A stretch of 64,000 bases of DNA from Candidatus Dormiibacterota bacterium (GCA_003169845.1 PNAG01000017.1:1-64000), one strand, 5' to 3'. Positions 35,566 to 44,969 are shown, counted from the stretch's first letter. The notes: generated by a model not told the origin, from the sequence alone. Made by a program: numbers and translations.

Positions 35566-36606
35566 TCAGAATGGGGCGCAATTCTCGAAGTCTCGGTACA
35601 AGTCGCTCTTGTCCAGGTGGACGTAGCGCATGACCATCACATAGGTCGTATGGCCAAGGATCCGGCGCAGCCGCTCGATCTCGCCGCCGCGGCGCAAGTA
35701 CTCGGTCGCAAAGGTGTGCCGGAACTTGTGGGCGTAGACCTTGAATCCAAGACGGTGGTGCAGGCGGCCGAAGAGATGGGAGACACAGCCGACGCTGACC
35801 GGCCGGCCGTCGGTCAGGACCAGCAGCCGATCGGACTCGCATTCCGGGCGCTGGCGGTTGACGTAGCGGACCAGCTCCCGCCGCAGCTGACGGCTGACTG
35901 GCACCCGTCGGAACTTGCCCCCCTTGCCGCGCTTGATCTTGAGGAACGTGGCATCGCCATCGTCCTCCACGTCCTCCAGGGCCAAAGCGCAGAGCTCGCC
36001 AACCCGCATTCCAGTCCCGAGCAAGATCTCGACTGCGATCCGCGGCCAACCCGCGTCCGCCTCGCGCAGGACGGTCTCGATCTGCTGCGGCGCGAAGCTC
36101 TCCATCTCTTTCTGCGCCACCTTGGGCGCCCGGACCCGGAGCATCGCCGGCTCGACCGGATAGCCCTCGCGGCAAGCCCAGTTGCCGAACGCCTTCAAGA
36201 CCTGGAAGTGGCCGTGAACGCTGGAGTCGGAGAGGCCGCGCGCCTGCTGCTCGGCGAGATAGCGCTTGAACTCGAAGGCGGTCAGTTCGGCTAGGGTTCT
36301 GGCGTCGCTGTGCCGAGCAAACCAACCCATCTTGTGCGCGTACCAGGCGATCGTTCGCTGGCTGCAGCCTCGGACCTGGACATCGAGCAGCCATTCACGG
36401 ACCAGCGGCTCAATTCGGTAGCGGCTGGCCAAACCGGCGTCGGGATGCGGCTCCGGCGCTGGTGCCTCCATCTCAGCCGCCGATGGTCCGACCCGGAACA
36501 GGCGCTCGGGCAGCGCCCGCGGCCGGCCGGTAAAGCCACGCCCGCTGTGGATAACAGGCGCATCGGTTTTCGAAAAGCGCAGCGGTTTTGGGCTAATTCC
36601 AGGCAA
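35566..36606 (-). CDS. Tyrosine recombinase (integrase of the tRNA-Leu element)
   Basis: 346 residues. A core-binding SAM-like domain (about 70-160; REWLLDVQVRGCSQRTIAWYAHKMGW) and a catalytic domain with Arg in LLGTGMRVGELCAL, the KFRHTFAT box, RRILGHTTYVMVMRYVHL with His and the Tyr nucleophile. It lies 128 bp from the 3' end of the intact tRNA-Leu gene, inside the element, the usual arrangement for tRNA-targeted integration. All catalytic residues are present, so it may be active. It is XerC/D-like in size and lacks an AP2 arm-binding domain. Confidence 0.9.
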   Translation of the reverse strand: MPGISPKPLRFSKTDAPVIHSGRGFTGRPRALPERLFRVGPSAAEMEAPAPEPHPDAGLASRYRIEPLVREWLLDVQVRGCSQRTIAWYAHKMGWFARHSDARTLAELTAFEFKRYLAEQQARGLSDSSVHGHFQVLKAFGNWACREGYPVEPAMLRVRAPKVAQKEMESFAPQQIETVLREADAGWPRIAVEILLGTGMRVGELCALALEDVEDDGDATFLKIKRGKGGKFRRVPVSRQLRRELVRYVNRQRPECESDRLLVLTDGRPVSVGCVSHLFGRLHHRLGFKVYAHKFRHTFATEYLRRGGEIERLRRILGHTTYVMVMRYVHLDKSDLYRDFENCAPF

Positions 36607-36665
36607 ACTGACACCTCCTTGAACAGCGTCCTGACACCTCTTTTCAGAGGTCCCGAAAACGCCGA

Positions 36666-36688
36666 AACCCGGCCCTTGGGGCCGGGTT
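36666..36688 (-). terminator. Hairpin downstream of tRNA-Leu(CAA)
   Basis: A perfect 10-bp stem (36666-36675 with 36679-36688, 3-base loop), GC-rich, with a mild T run after it on the minus strand. It lies 46 bp past the 3' end of the tRNA and before the integrase start. A terminator for the tRNA transcript is likely. Confidence 0.5.
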
Positions 36689-36733
36689 CCGAATTCAATT
36701 TAGCCTTGAGACCCTTGCTCAAAAAGTCCGGCG

Positions 36734-36820
36734 TGGTGCCGAGAGCGGGAGTCGAACCCGCACGTCCTTGCGGACATCGGTTTTTGAGACCGACGCGTCT
36801 GCCTGTTCCGCCACCTCGGC
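36734..36820 (-). tRNA. tRNA-Leu, anticodon CAA
   Basis: 87 bases including encoded CCA. The acceptor stem GCCGAGG pairs with TCTCGGC (one G-T pair), the anticodon loop is CTCAAAA (anticodon CAA, reads UUG) with stem TCGGT/ACCGA, the long variable arm is class II as expected for Leu, and the T arm is GCGGG-TTCGACT-CCCGC. Its 3' 55 bases are repeated at 13245-13299, so it is the attachment site of the island. Confidence 0.97.
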
Positions 36821-36856
36821 GCTCTGGTGAAGAGCCTCGACCATACTAATTGGCTC

Positions 36857-37447
36857 ATGCGAGCCGCCCCGGTCCTCGTCCTCAGCCTTCTCGTCGCCTC
36901 CTGTGGAACCAACCCAGCCACCACCGCCACGGTGAGCCCGGCCGGCTCTCCGACAACGGTGGCATCGGCGCCCAGGATCCAGCAGCCCCCCGTGACACCC
37001 CCGACGCCACCCGGCACGAACCTCCCCGCCTTCTCCTGCGCCGACACGAGCGGCGGCAAAACAGGGGTCGCCAACGCGATTACCGCGCGAGTCGTCGAGC
37101 TGACGGGTTATGACCGGTTCGTGCTCCAGTTCGACACGACCGTGCCCAGCTACACCGTCAAGCGCCAGGCGTCGCCGGTGTTCACGTACGGCGCCAGCGG
37201 GCAGACGATCACGCTAAGCGGGACTTCCGGCGTGCTGGTGGACGTCCAATCGGCGACCGGCGCCAACACGTTCACCGGGTCGATCGACCTGACCCACGGG
37301 GAGTACGTGGTCTTGAAAGAGGCCCGCCAGACCCAGGATTTCGAGGGCCACCTTTCGTGGGGACTCGGTCTTGGCAAGCCGGCGTGCCTCCGGGCGTTCA
37401 CGCTCGCGGATCCAGCCCGGTTGGTCGTCGATTTTTCGACGGCGTAG
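36857..37447 (+). CDS. Lipoprotein with AMIN-like C-terminal domain
   Basis: 196 residues from the ATG at 36857 (an earlier ATG at 36827 would put ten polar residues before the signal). A lipobox LVASC lies about 16 residues in, then a Pro/Thr-rich linker. The folded part (about 60-196) is beta-rich (YDRFVLQFDTTVPSY, GHLSWGLGLGKPACLRAFTLADPARLVVDF), similar to AMIN/DUF-type domains that bind the envelope. It is the first gene after the island. It precedes two FecR-domain genes in the same direction. Confidence 0.7.
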   Translation: MRAAPVLVLSLLVASCGTNPATTATVSPAGSPTTVASAPRIQQPPVTPPTPPGTNLPAFSCADTSGGKTGVANAITARVVELTGYDRFVLQFDTTVPSYTVKRQASPVFTYGASGQTITLSGTSGVLVDVQSATGANTFTGSIDLTHGEYVVLKEARQTQDFEGHLSWGLGLGKPACLRAFTLADPARLVVDFSTA

Positions 37448-37495
37448 CCAGAACGAGCCCGATTCGAAGCACCAGCGGTTAACCTTCCCCGGCGA

Positions 37496-38935
37496 ATGGC
37501 CATTCAGCAACCGCCGGCGCCGGCCGTTCCGCAGCAAGCGGCTCCTCCGCCCTCTACCAAGAAGGGAGGTTGCTTCGGGCGCGGGTGCGGCTGTGGATGC
37601 GGCGGCTGCCTGCTCGTCGTGCTGCTCGCCGTTTTGCTCGTCGGCGGAGGCGGCTACTACTTCTTCGTCGTGCAGGCCCAGGCGGCGTTGGCAGCGCCGG
37701 CCGCGCTCGTGATCATCAACCAGCCGGTGGATGTAGATGGAAACCCGGGTATCGCCGGCGAGGCCCTCAATCCGAACAACACGGTGCACACCGGCGCGGC
37801 CGGCCACGCCGCGATCCAGTTCCCGGACGGCTCGTACATCCGAATGTCGCCGGACACGCAGGTGACGCTCACGGCAGCTGAGCTGCAAAAGAACGGGAGC
37901 CTGCAATCGGTAAGCGTGGTCCAGAAGCTCGGGCGGACCTTCACGTCCGTGCAGCACCTGGCCACAGGCGCGAGCTTCCAGGTCGGCGGCCACTCGGTCA
38001 GCGCGCAGGTCAGGGGCACCCAGTTCGAGGTGCTGGTCCGCGCCAACGGCACCAACCTGATCAAGGTGTTCGAGGGCACGGTCACCGTCGCCGGCGCGAC
38101 GACCGTCAAGCTGACGGCCGGCCAGCAGATCGATGCCGACGCGCAGGGCCGGCTCTCCAACCAGCGGGCGATCCAGCCCGAGCCCCAGGACCCGTATCCG
38201 CTCACCGCACAGTGCTCGGCGGCCGCGTCGAGCGGCAACGCGCCGGGCACGATGCAGTCGTCGAGCGGTGAGAACCTCACCAACGGCCTGACCGCGGAGA
38301 GCGACTACAACTCGCCCGGCGGCAACCTGACGCTCGCGTTCTGCTACCCGGGCAGCCTGATGAAGGTGACGGTGACCGACCCGGCCGGCCGCGCGTTTGC
38401 GCGACAGGGGGCCGCGCCGCTGATCGTCAAGATCGCCAACGGTCCGCCCGGGGTCTACAAGGCGATCGTGACCGCGCTCAGCGTGCCGGCAACCGGGGAG
38501 GCTTACTCCCTCACCTTCGCCACCGACGCGGCATGCGCCCCAGGCAACGTCGACACCGGCGCGGTCGTGCGCCAGACCCTGAGCAACTCACAGATCGCGA
38601 GCGCGCTGGCACAGTCGGGCTCGACCGGCATCACGCTCCAGGTCCAGGGCACCTCCCCCACCTCGGCGCGCATCTTCTACTACTCCAACCTCGGCGGCTT
38701 GCCGCTCTCGTGGACGATCGACTTCTTTACCGCGACTCCCAACCTCGGGGCGGTGATCACCCAGGTGACCGTGCGCGGGGTCAACGTGACTACACAGGTG
38801 ATCTCCAGGCTGAGCTCGGTTGGAGGCAACTCCATCACGTCGATGCCTACCGGGTTCAGCGTCGACCGCGTGTATTCGTGCAACGGGCCCGGCGGCGACG
38901 ACATGATGGTGATCGAGGGGCACCGCCCCGCGTAG
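37496..38935 (+). CDS. FecR-domain membrane protein
   Basis: 479 residues. A short Pro/Ala-rich cytoplasmic tail with a Cys/Gly cluster (GCFGRGCGCGCGGC) leads to one membrane helix (about 38-58). The outside part has a FecR-like beta domain (about 75-220: GHAAIQFPDGSYIRMSPDTQV, FQVGGHSVSAQVRGTQFEV, VKLTAGQQI), then a distinct C-terminal domain. FecR domains sense or scaffold at the envelope. It is a paralogue of the next gene. No FecI-type sigma factor is adjacent, so signalling is unproven. Confidence 0.8.
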   Translation: MAIQQPPAPAVPQQAAPPPSTKKGGCFGRGCGCGCGGCLLVVLLAVLLVGGGGYYFFVVQAQAALAAPAALVIINQPVDVDGNPGIAGEALNPNNTVHTGAAGHAAIQFPDGSYIRMSPDTQVTLTAAELQKNGSLQSVSVVQKLGRTFTSVQHLATGASFQVGGHSVSAQVRGTQFEVLVRANGTNLIKVFEGTVTVAGATTVKLTAGQQIDADAQGRLSNQRAIQPEPQDPYPLTAQCSAAASSGNAPGTMQSSSGENLTNGLTAESDYNSPGGNLTLAFCYPGSLMKVTVTDPAGRAFARQGAAPLIVKIANGPPGVYKAIVTALSVPATGEAYSLTFATDAACAPGNVDTGAVVRQTLSNSQIASALAQSGSTGITLQVQGTSPTSARIFYYSNLGGLPLSWTIDFFTATPNLGAVITQVTVRGVNVTTQVISRLSSVGGNSITSMPTGFSVDRVYSCNGPGGDDMMVIEGHRPA

Positions 38936-38999
38936 GTCCGCCGCAAGTGGCCCAAACCGTCTCCGTTAAACTGCCTGTGAGCTATCGTTCCCGGGCAAC

Positions 39000-40385
39000 A
39001 TGTCAGCAGTAGCCGCCCGAACGCCTGCTCGACGTCGAGGCGGCCGTCGCGTGCTCATCGGCGTGGTGCTCTTGATCCTGATCGTGGGCGGCGCGATCTT
39101 CTGGCTCAACAGCTCCGCGCAAGCCGCGGTCAACGTCTCCGCGACGCTCACCATTTACCAGCCGGAGGCGTCGCTCGAGCGCAAGGGCGCTGCCGCCTTC
39201 ACCGCCGCCACGTCCGGGGTCCAGGTGCAGGCAGGCGACTCGGTGAAGACCGATACCAAGGGCCGGGCATCGATTCAACTGCCGGATGGCACTTTGACGC
39301 GCCTGGCGAGCGACACCGAAATCACCCTCGATGCCGCCCATTTCACGAAAGCCGGCACGCTGCACGACGCCAAGATCACCGAGAGGATCGGCCGCACGCT
39401 CACCAGCGTCCAGCACCTCGTCTCTGGCGCTACCTTCCAGGTGGCCGGGCAGTCTGCCGTCGCCTCCGTGCGCGGAACGAAGTTCGAGGTCTACATCACG
39501 GCCGACGGCACGATGACCGTGAAGCTGTTCGATGGCGAGCTGGACTTTGACGGCAAGAACCACGTCCACCTCACCGCAGGGCAGCAGGCGACGGCGGATC
39601 CTCAAGGCAATATCGGGCGAGCGGGTCCCATCCAGCCGGACCCCAACGACCCGTTCGGTCCGGCACTCGACGCTTCAGCGGCGGTGAGCGTCGGCACGAC
39701 GCCTGGCACCGAGCAGGACTTCGTCGGAGCGCCGCTCCACAATGGCGAGCAGCAGCAGTACCGGTACAGCTACGCCGGCGGCAGCCTGGTCAAGGCGTCG
39801 CTTGGGTATCCCGGCAGTGCGATGCAGCTGAAGATCCAGGGGCCGGACGGACAGATGTACAGCGGCACCGGCCATTCACCCATCGTCGTGGTGGTCAACA
39901 ACGCGCCGCCCGGGATCTACCAGCTGTTCGTGGTCGGGGTCAGCGGACTCGGCGCGGTAGGCGAGGAACCGTTCCTGGCCGTTGCCGCGGTTGAACCATG
40001 CGTCAGCTCCGACATCGATCAGAACGGCGCTGTACGTCGCGGGTACACGGCGAAGGACCTTGGCGCGGCGGTGCAGGTGTCAGGTCTCTCCAATCTGACC
40101 GTGACGATCGCCCCCAACTCGCCGGCCGGAGCGATCGTGACGGGCAAGGGGACTTACGACGGCGTGGGCTGGACCGGTTCGGTCCTGCTGGTGCCGCACA
40201 ACGGCGTGGTCGAGATCATCGCAGTGGGCGGGACCGTGTTCGGCGTGAACGTGCCGGCTCAGCAGATCGTGCAGCAGATCGGGTCTGCGATCGGCCAGGA
40301 CCCTACGAACTTGAACATCGGATTCATCGTCGACCGCCTCTTCGCCTGCAACAGCGTGGTCATGATCGACGGACGTCACTCATAG
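39000..40385 (+). CDS. FecR-domain membrane protein, second paralogue
   Basis: 461 residues: a basic N terminus (ARRRGGRR), one membrane helix (about 17-37), a FecR domain (about 60-205; GRASIQLPDGTLTRLASDTE, FQVAGQSAVASVRGTKFEVYI, LTAGQQ) and a C-terminal domain sharing SYAGGS, PPGIYQLFVVG and VDRLFACN with the preceding protein. The two were formed by duplication. The Cys cluster of the first copy is missing here. Confidence 0.8.
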   Translation: MSAVAARTPARRRGGRRVLIGVVLLILIVGGAIFWLNSSAQAAVNVSATLTIYQPEASLERKGAAAFTAATSGVQVQAGDSVKTDTKGRASIQLPDGTLTRLASDTEITLDAAHFTKAGTLHDAKITERIGRTLTSVQHLVSGATFQVAGQSAVASVRGTKFEVYITADGTMTVKLFDGELDFDGKNHVHLTAGQQATADPQGNIGRAGPIQPDPNDPFGPALDASAAVSVGTTPGTEQDFVGAPLHNGEQQQYRYSYAGGSLVKASLGYPGSAMQLKIQGPDGQMYSGTGHSPIVVVVNNAPPGIYQLFVVGVSGLGAVGEEPFLAVAAVEPCVSSDIDQNGAVRRGYTAKDLGAAVQVSGLSNLTVTIAPNSPAGAIVTGKGTYDGVGWTGSVLLVPHNGVVEIIAVGGTVFGVNVPAQQIVQQIGSAIGQDPTNLNIGFIVDRLFACNSVVMIDGRHS

Positions 40386-40389
40386 AAAT

Positions 40390-40530
40390 ATGAGAAGGAA
40401 CCGAGGGTTCCTTCTCATGGCTCATCTTCCTAAGGGTTGGGATCTTTCGAATTAGTTTCTCCCTGCAACGATTGGCAGGCGTATTGAACAAAGTTGCAGC
40501 CGGGTTGAACCCGGCCGCCCATGCCACGCT
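40390..40530. repeat. Dispersed convergent-terminator element, copy A
   Basis: Starts with a perfect 13-bp hairpin (40390-40402 with 40406-40418), then a conserved linker and a second hairpin near 40500-40516 (GCCGGGTT/AACCCGGC). The same arrangement occurs at 45557-45725. Both lie between convergent genes, so each should end transcription from both sides. Confidence 0.8.
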
Positions 40531-40542
40531 AGAGGTCAGGAG

Positions 40543-41625
40543 CTAACGCAGGCCGAAGACTTTTTGGGCGAAATGCATCACCAGGGTCAGGCCCGACCCC
40601 TCCAGCAGCCATGCGACTTCGGCCGCTCCCACCACCAGCACGAGCACCGCGCTGAGCCCGATGCTGCCGCGGTGCATCGCCGGCTGCAGCCAGTGCAGGC
40701 TGTCAGGGTTTCCGCCCGGCGCGGTGAGTGCGGACTCCAGGCTGTCTAGGAGCTCTCCGGCACTGGCGGGCCGGCGGTTGGGGTCGCGATCCATCGCCTG
40801 CTGGAGCACCGACGCGAATGACGCCGGCAGCTCGGGCACGATGTCGCGCACGCTCGGCGGCAGCTCGTAGAGGCGGCGGCTCAGCGTTTCGATCCAGCTC
40901 TTCGATGAGAACGGCCGGCGTCCGGTCACCGCTTCGAAGACGACCGCCGCCAGCGAGTACACGTCGGCACGACCATCGACCTCACGACCGACGAGCCGCT
41001 CCGGTGCGACGTAGTCGGGGGCGACCGGCCCGCCGGCGCTTGGCCCCGTGTTGAACGAGGCGACGGTTCCGAGACCGAAACCGGTCAACAGCGTGCGGCC
41101 GTCGTCGGCGAGGAGGATGTTCGCCGGCTTGACGTCGCGGTGAATGGCCGCGCGCGAGTGCGCATAGTCAAGGGCGCTTGCGATCGGTCGCAGCAGCGCG
41201 ATCACGCCGAGCGGCTCGTACCGTTCACCCGCTTCGAAGACCTCGTCGAGCGTCTTGCCGGCGACCATCTCCGTGACCAGGTACGGGGAATCGCCCTCAT
41301 ACGAGAGCTCATAGAGGCGGGGTATCGCCTCGTGCTCGAGTGCGACGTACGACCGCAGCTCCAGCAGGAACCGGCGCGAAAAGCTGACGTCGCGGGCGAC
41401 GCCGGCGCCGATCGTCCGCACCGCCACACGTCGCTGCAGGCGCGGATGCTCGGCCTCGTAGACGGATCCCAGACTGTCGGTCTCGATTTCGCGCACCACG
41501 CGGTACGCGCCCACGTGGTGATGACCGTTACTGGAAGCCTTGGATCGTGATCCGTTCTTGTCCGATGGTGCGCCCTGCGCGCGCCCGGCTTCTGATGGCA
41601 CCGCCTCCGGGCCTTCTTTTCCCAC
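40543..41625 (-). CDS. Serine/threonine kinase-like protein, probably a pseudokinase
   Basis: 360 residues, Hanks-type kinase fold (about 38-300) and one C-terminal membrane helix (about 322-345). HRDVKPANILL is intact, but two other catalytic sites are changed: the ATP-anchoring Lys of the VAIK motif is Arg (VAVRTI), and the DFG motif reads GFG (LLTGFGLG). The Gly-rich loop is also poor (IETDSLGSVY). Loss of the Mg-binding Asp predicts little or no phosphotransfer. The protein may act as a binding scaffold or sensor. It converges on the second FecR gene. Confidence 0.85.
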   Translation of the reverse strand: MGKEGPEAVPSEAGRAQGAPSDKNGSRSKASSNGHHHVGAYRVVREIETDSLGSVYEAEHPRLQRRVAVRTIGAGVARDVSFSRRFLLELRSYVALEHEAIPRLYELSYEGDSPYLVTEMVAGKTLDEVFEAGERYEPLGVIALLRPIASALDYAHSRAAIHRDVKPANILLADDGRTLLTGFGLGTVASFNTGPSAGGPVAPDYVAPERLVGREVDGRADVYSLAAVVFEAVTGRRPFSSKSWIETLSRRLYELPPSVRDIVPELPASFASVLQQAMDRDPNRRPASAGELLDSLESALTAPGGNPDSLHWLQPAMHRGSIGLSAVLVLVVGAAEVAWLLEGSGLTLVMHFAQKVFGLR

Positions 41626-41703
41626 GAAACCTGAACTTTAGGCCACAGGCAGCGAATTACGCACCGAACAAGTGTCCAGCCTGGAACCCGGGTTCGGCAC
41701 TGG

Positions 41704-41789
41704 TGGTGTCGGCGAGAGGATTTGAACCTCCACGCCCTTTCGGGCACCAGCTCCTAAGGCTGGCGCGTCTGCCATTCCGCCACGCCGAC
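41704..41789 (-). tRNA. tRNA-Leu, anticodon UAG
   Basis: 86 bases including CCA. The acceptor stem GTCGGCG pairs with CGCCGAC, the anticodon loop is CTTAGGA (anticodon TAG, reads CUN), the variable arm is long and the T arm is TTCAAAT. No repeat of its 3' end is seen in the window. Confidence 0.96.
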
Positions 41790-41820
41790 TAACCGACTCG
41801 AAACGATATGCGAGCGGGCG

Positions 41821-43758
41821 CTAGAAGTTCTGGATCTCGACCGGTTCGATACTGTCGGCGACATCAAAACCGAAGATCCGCGATAGGAAGTACATCTCGC
41901 CCTCGATCGAGCGCCGGATGTTCTTCTCCTGGCGAAATCCGTGCTGCTCGCCCTCGAACGCGACGTACGCATAGGGCAACTTCTTCTTCTTGCACACCGC
42001 GACGAACTCCTCCGCCTGGCTTGGTGGCACGATCGTGTCCTCGAGTCCCTGGAAGAGGATCACCGGAACCTTGAGGTTGTCTGCGAAGTGGACGGCGGAG
42101 CGATCTCTATAGAGGTCCACTCGCTCCGGATAGGGACCAACCAGGGTATCGACGTAATGGGCCTCGAACTTGTGCGTCTCCTTGATGAACAGCTCCAGGT
42201 CGCCGATTCCGAAGTGGCTGGAGCCCGCGTTGTATAAGTTACGCTTGGTCAGCGAGAGCAGCACCGTGAATCCACCGGCGGACCCTCCGGTGATCGACAC
42301 ACGATCGCCGTCGGCCAGGCCCTGCCCGACGAGATAGCGCGCCGCGCTGATGCAGTCGTCGACGTCGACGACACCCCAGTTGCCGTTCAGTCGCATCCGG
42401 TACGCACGACCGTATCCGGAGGATCCGCCGTAGTTGACATCGACGACGGCGATGCCTCGACTGGTCCAGTACTGGTACTCGAACGCGTAGGTCGGGCCTC
42501 CAGACGCCGTGGGTCCCCCGTGGCATCGCACTATCAATGGCGGTTTTTCACCAGGAGGAGCTTCGAAGCCCAGGTTCTTCGGCGGGTAGTAGGTCGCGTG
42601 CGCAGTGAGACCGCCCGCGGTCGGAAACTCGATGGGCTTCGGAATGCTCAAGCTTCCAGGATCGACGTGAGCTCTGTTGGAAACTCTCACGACCTCCTGC
42701 GCTCCAGAGTCGAGGTCGATGGTCAGCACCCGCTCGGCGAGCGTCGCCGACGCGGCGAACAGCGCCACCTTGCCTTCGCTCGCCTGAACATTGTTGAGAC
42801 TCGTGTACAGGAGCGCCACCTGCTGCATCTGTCCGGCATTGGTATCGATTCGCCCGAGCTTCGTGCCGCCGGGCTCTGAGTAAAGACAGACGATCTCGTC
42901 TGGGCCTGCAAAGGCGTAGAACCGCATCCCGAACACCCACTGCGGAGCGCCGAACTCGGCGGACCGCGGGCACAGCGGTTCGTCGCCCTCGCCCCTCGCA
43001 CGGTAAAGGTTCCACCAGTCGCTGCGATCGGAGAGGAAATACAGCTCCCCCGATGGCGACCATTCCGGCTGAAGGATGGACTCGCGGGCATTGCCGGCGA
43101 TCTTGCGTGAGGCCGTCACGTGTCCGTCGCGGTCGAGCTGGCCGACCCAGAGCTCGCTGCAGTCCCACGGCATGTTGGGATGGTTCCACGTGGTCCATGC
43201 GACGCGGTTTCCATCTGGGCTGAGCTTGGGAGACGAATAGAAATCATTGCCCGACGCCACGGTGATCGCATCCCGCTTACCGGTGCCGTCGAGCGAGACG
43301 ATCGAGTTGACCGGCTCGCGCCCACCGGTGGTGTGGTCCTCGCGCACGGCGTAGAGGCGACCGCGGCGGTCGTCGACGACCATGTCGGCGTGACGCACAT
43401 CTACAGCGGGCGTGATGGGCCATGGCTCACCGCCCGGGTCCTGTCGGTAGAGGCGCTGGTCTTTGAAGTTGGTGAACCAGACCGTGCCGCCGCTGACGGC
43501 GAAATGGCCGCCCCCGTATTCGTGGACCCGCGTCCTCGCGTTGAACCCGGGTGGGGTGATGTCGCTGACCGCTCCGTCCGGTTCGCGCCGGCACACGACT
43601 ATGCGGCCTGCCTCGTCGGGTCGGAGCTCGGACCAGTACAGGTCGTCGCCATCCCATCGGAGCATCTGGTTGCGCATGTGCACCGTGCGTTTGAGCAGGA
43701 GGTCGACCGTGATGCCGGAAGCCCAGGACCCGTGTGGAGCAACTTGCCCTGCGCTCAC
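41821..43758 (-). CDS. S9-family prolyl oligopeptidase-type peptidase
   Basis: 645 residues: an N-terminal beta-propeller (about 1-380; WTTWNHPNMPWDCSELW, PEWSPSGELYFLSDR) and a C-terminal alpha/beta hydrolase. The nucleophile Ser is in TGGSAGGFTVL, the acid in GLEDTIVPP and the His in GEQHGF, the S9 triad. Acylaminoacyl- or dipeptidyl-peptidase activity on short peptides is expected. No signal peptide is seen, so it is cytosolic. It overlaps the upstream thiolase by four bases, which suggests one transcript though the functions are unrelated. Confidence 0.93.
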   Translation of the reverse strand: MSAGQVAPHGSWASGITVDLLLKRTVHMRNQMLRWDGDDLYWSELRPDEAGRIVVCRREPDGAVSDITPPGFNARTRVHEYGGGHFAVSGGTVWFTNFKDQRLYRQDPGGEPWPITPAVDVRHADMVVDDRRGRLYAVREDHTTGGREPVNSIVSLDGTGKRDAITVASGNDFYSSPKLSPDGNRVAWTTWNHPNMPWDCSELWVGQLDRDGHVTASRKIAGNARESILQPEWSPSGELYFLSDRSDWWNLYRARGEGDEPLCPRSAEFGAPQWVFGMRFYAFAGPDEIVCLYSEPGGTKLGRIDTNAGQMQQVALLYTSLNNVQASEGKVALFAASATLAERVLTIDLDSGAQEVVRVSNRAHVDPGSLSIPKPIEFPTAGGLTAHATYYPPKNLGFEAPPGEKPPLIVRCHGGPTASGGPTYAFEYQYWTSRGIAVVDVNYGGSSGYGRAYRMRLNGNWGVVDVDDCISAARYLVGQGLADGDRVSITGGSAGGFTVLLSLTKRNLYNAGSSHFGIGDLELFIKETHKFEAHYVDTLVGPYPERVDLYRDRSAVHFADNLKVPVILFQGLEDTIVPPSQAEEFVAVCKKKKLPYAYVAFEGEQHGFRQEKNIRRSIEGEMYFLSRIFGFDVADSIEPVEIQNF

Positions 43759-44939
43759 GCTTGCGGCCGTCTGACGATCAGAGCGTCGCCCTGTCCCCCA
43801 CCACCACAGAGCGCAGCCGCGCCGGTGCGCAGACCTCGCCGTTTGAGCTCGAGCGCCACGGTGAGCACAAGGCGCGCGCCGCTGGCTCCGATGGGATGTC
43901 CCAGCGCGACCGCGCCGCCGTTGACGTTGACCCGCTCCTCGTCCAGCTGCAGCATGCGGGTCGCGTTGAGTGCGACGGCGGCGAACGCCTCGTTGATTTC
44001 GACGAGGTCGAGGTCGCGCGAATCGAGGCCGGCCTTCTTGAGCGCGTTGCTCAGCGCCAGCGCCGGTACCGTGTGCAGCCAGGAGAACCGGTCCGCGCTC
44101 ATGCCGTGCGCGACGATCTCCGCAAGGGGCTCGACGGCCAGCTTGCGGGCACGCTCAGCCGACATGACCACCACGGCCGCCGCACCGTCGGAGATCTGCG
44201 ATGCGTTGCCCGCCGTGATCGTCCCGTCCTTGCTGAAAGCCGGCTGCAGCTTGCCCAAGGCCTCGACCGTCGTGCCGGGCCGCACACCCTCGTCACGTGA
44301 AACCTGCACCGCGTCGCCGCGCTTTTGGGGCAGCGCCACCATGATCACCTCTTCAGTCATCACGCCGTCGTTCCATGCCTTCCCGGCGCGCTGGTGAGAC
44401 CGAGCGGCCCATGCGTCCTGCTCTTCGCGCCCGATCTCGAGCTCGCGATTCACTTCATCCGATCCCTCGCCCATGTGCTGCTGAGTGAAGGTCGACCAGA
44501 GCCCGTCATGGACCATCGAATCGACCATCTGGGTATCGCCCAGCCGGGCTCCGAACCTGGCCTGCGGAACCAGGTAAGGGGCCTGCGACATCGACTCCAT
44601 GCCGCCCGCCACCACGACCTCCACCTCCCCGGCGCGGATCAGTTGGTCCGCAAGGGCGATCGCGTTGATTCCGGAGAGGCAGACCTTGTTGATGGTGATG
44701 GCCGGGACCTCCTGCGGGATGCCTGCTTCAATCGCCGCCTGGCGGGCCGTGATCTGCCCGGCGCCCGCCTGTAGGACCTGGCCCATGATCACGTAGTCGA
44801 CCTCTCCGGGCTTGACGCCGGCGCGCGTGAGAGCCGCACGGATGGCGTAAGCCCCCAGGCTTGTCGCCGGAACATCCTTGAACGCGCCTCCAAACCTGCC
44901 GAAAGGAGTGCGCGCGCCCGCTACTATCACGGATGCCAT
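43755..44939 (-). CDS. Acetyl-CoA C-acyltransferase (thiolase)
   Basis: 394 residues, normal length. The acyl-accepting Cys is in INKVCLSG near residue 89; GGMESMSQAPYL is the loop signature; the C-terminal NVNGGAVALGHPIGASGAR supplies the His and AALCGGGGQGDALI the second Cys. It condenses or cleaves acyl-CoA, as acetoacetyl-CoA thiolase in polyhydroxyalkanoate or isoprenoid routes or in beta-oxidation. Substrate cannot be told from sequence. It is divergent from the nicotinamidase gene. Confidence 0.95.
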   Translation of the reverse strand: MASVIVAGARTPFGRFGGAFKDVPATSLGAYAIRAALTRAGVKPGEVDYVIMGQVLQAGAGQITARQAAIEAGIPQEVPAITINKVCLSGINAIALADQLIRAGEVEVVVAGGMESMSQAPYLVPQARFGARLGDTQMVDSMVHDGLWSTFTQQHMGEGSDEVNRELEIGREEQDAWAARSHQRAGKAWNDGVMTEEVIMVALPQKRGDAVQVSRDEGVRPGTTVEALGKLQPAFSKDGTITAGNASQISDGAAAVVVMSAERARKLAVEPLAEIVAHGMSADRFSWLHTVPALALSNALKKAGLDSRDLDLVEINEAFAAVALNATRMLQLDEERVNVNGGAVALGHPIGASGARLVLTVALELKRRGLRTGAAALCGGGGQGDALIVRRPQA

Positions 44940-44969
44940 GAGGCCAGTCTAAGGAGGCTAGGGGGAGGG

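Noticed and set aside
35498-36394. Alternative minus-strand frame over the integrase
   Set aside because: Shifted frame of a gene with all catalytic residues of a tyrosine recombinase.
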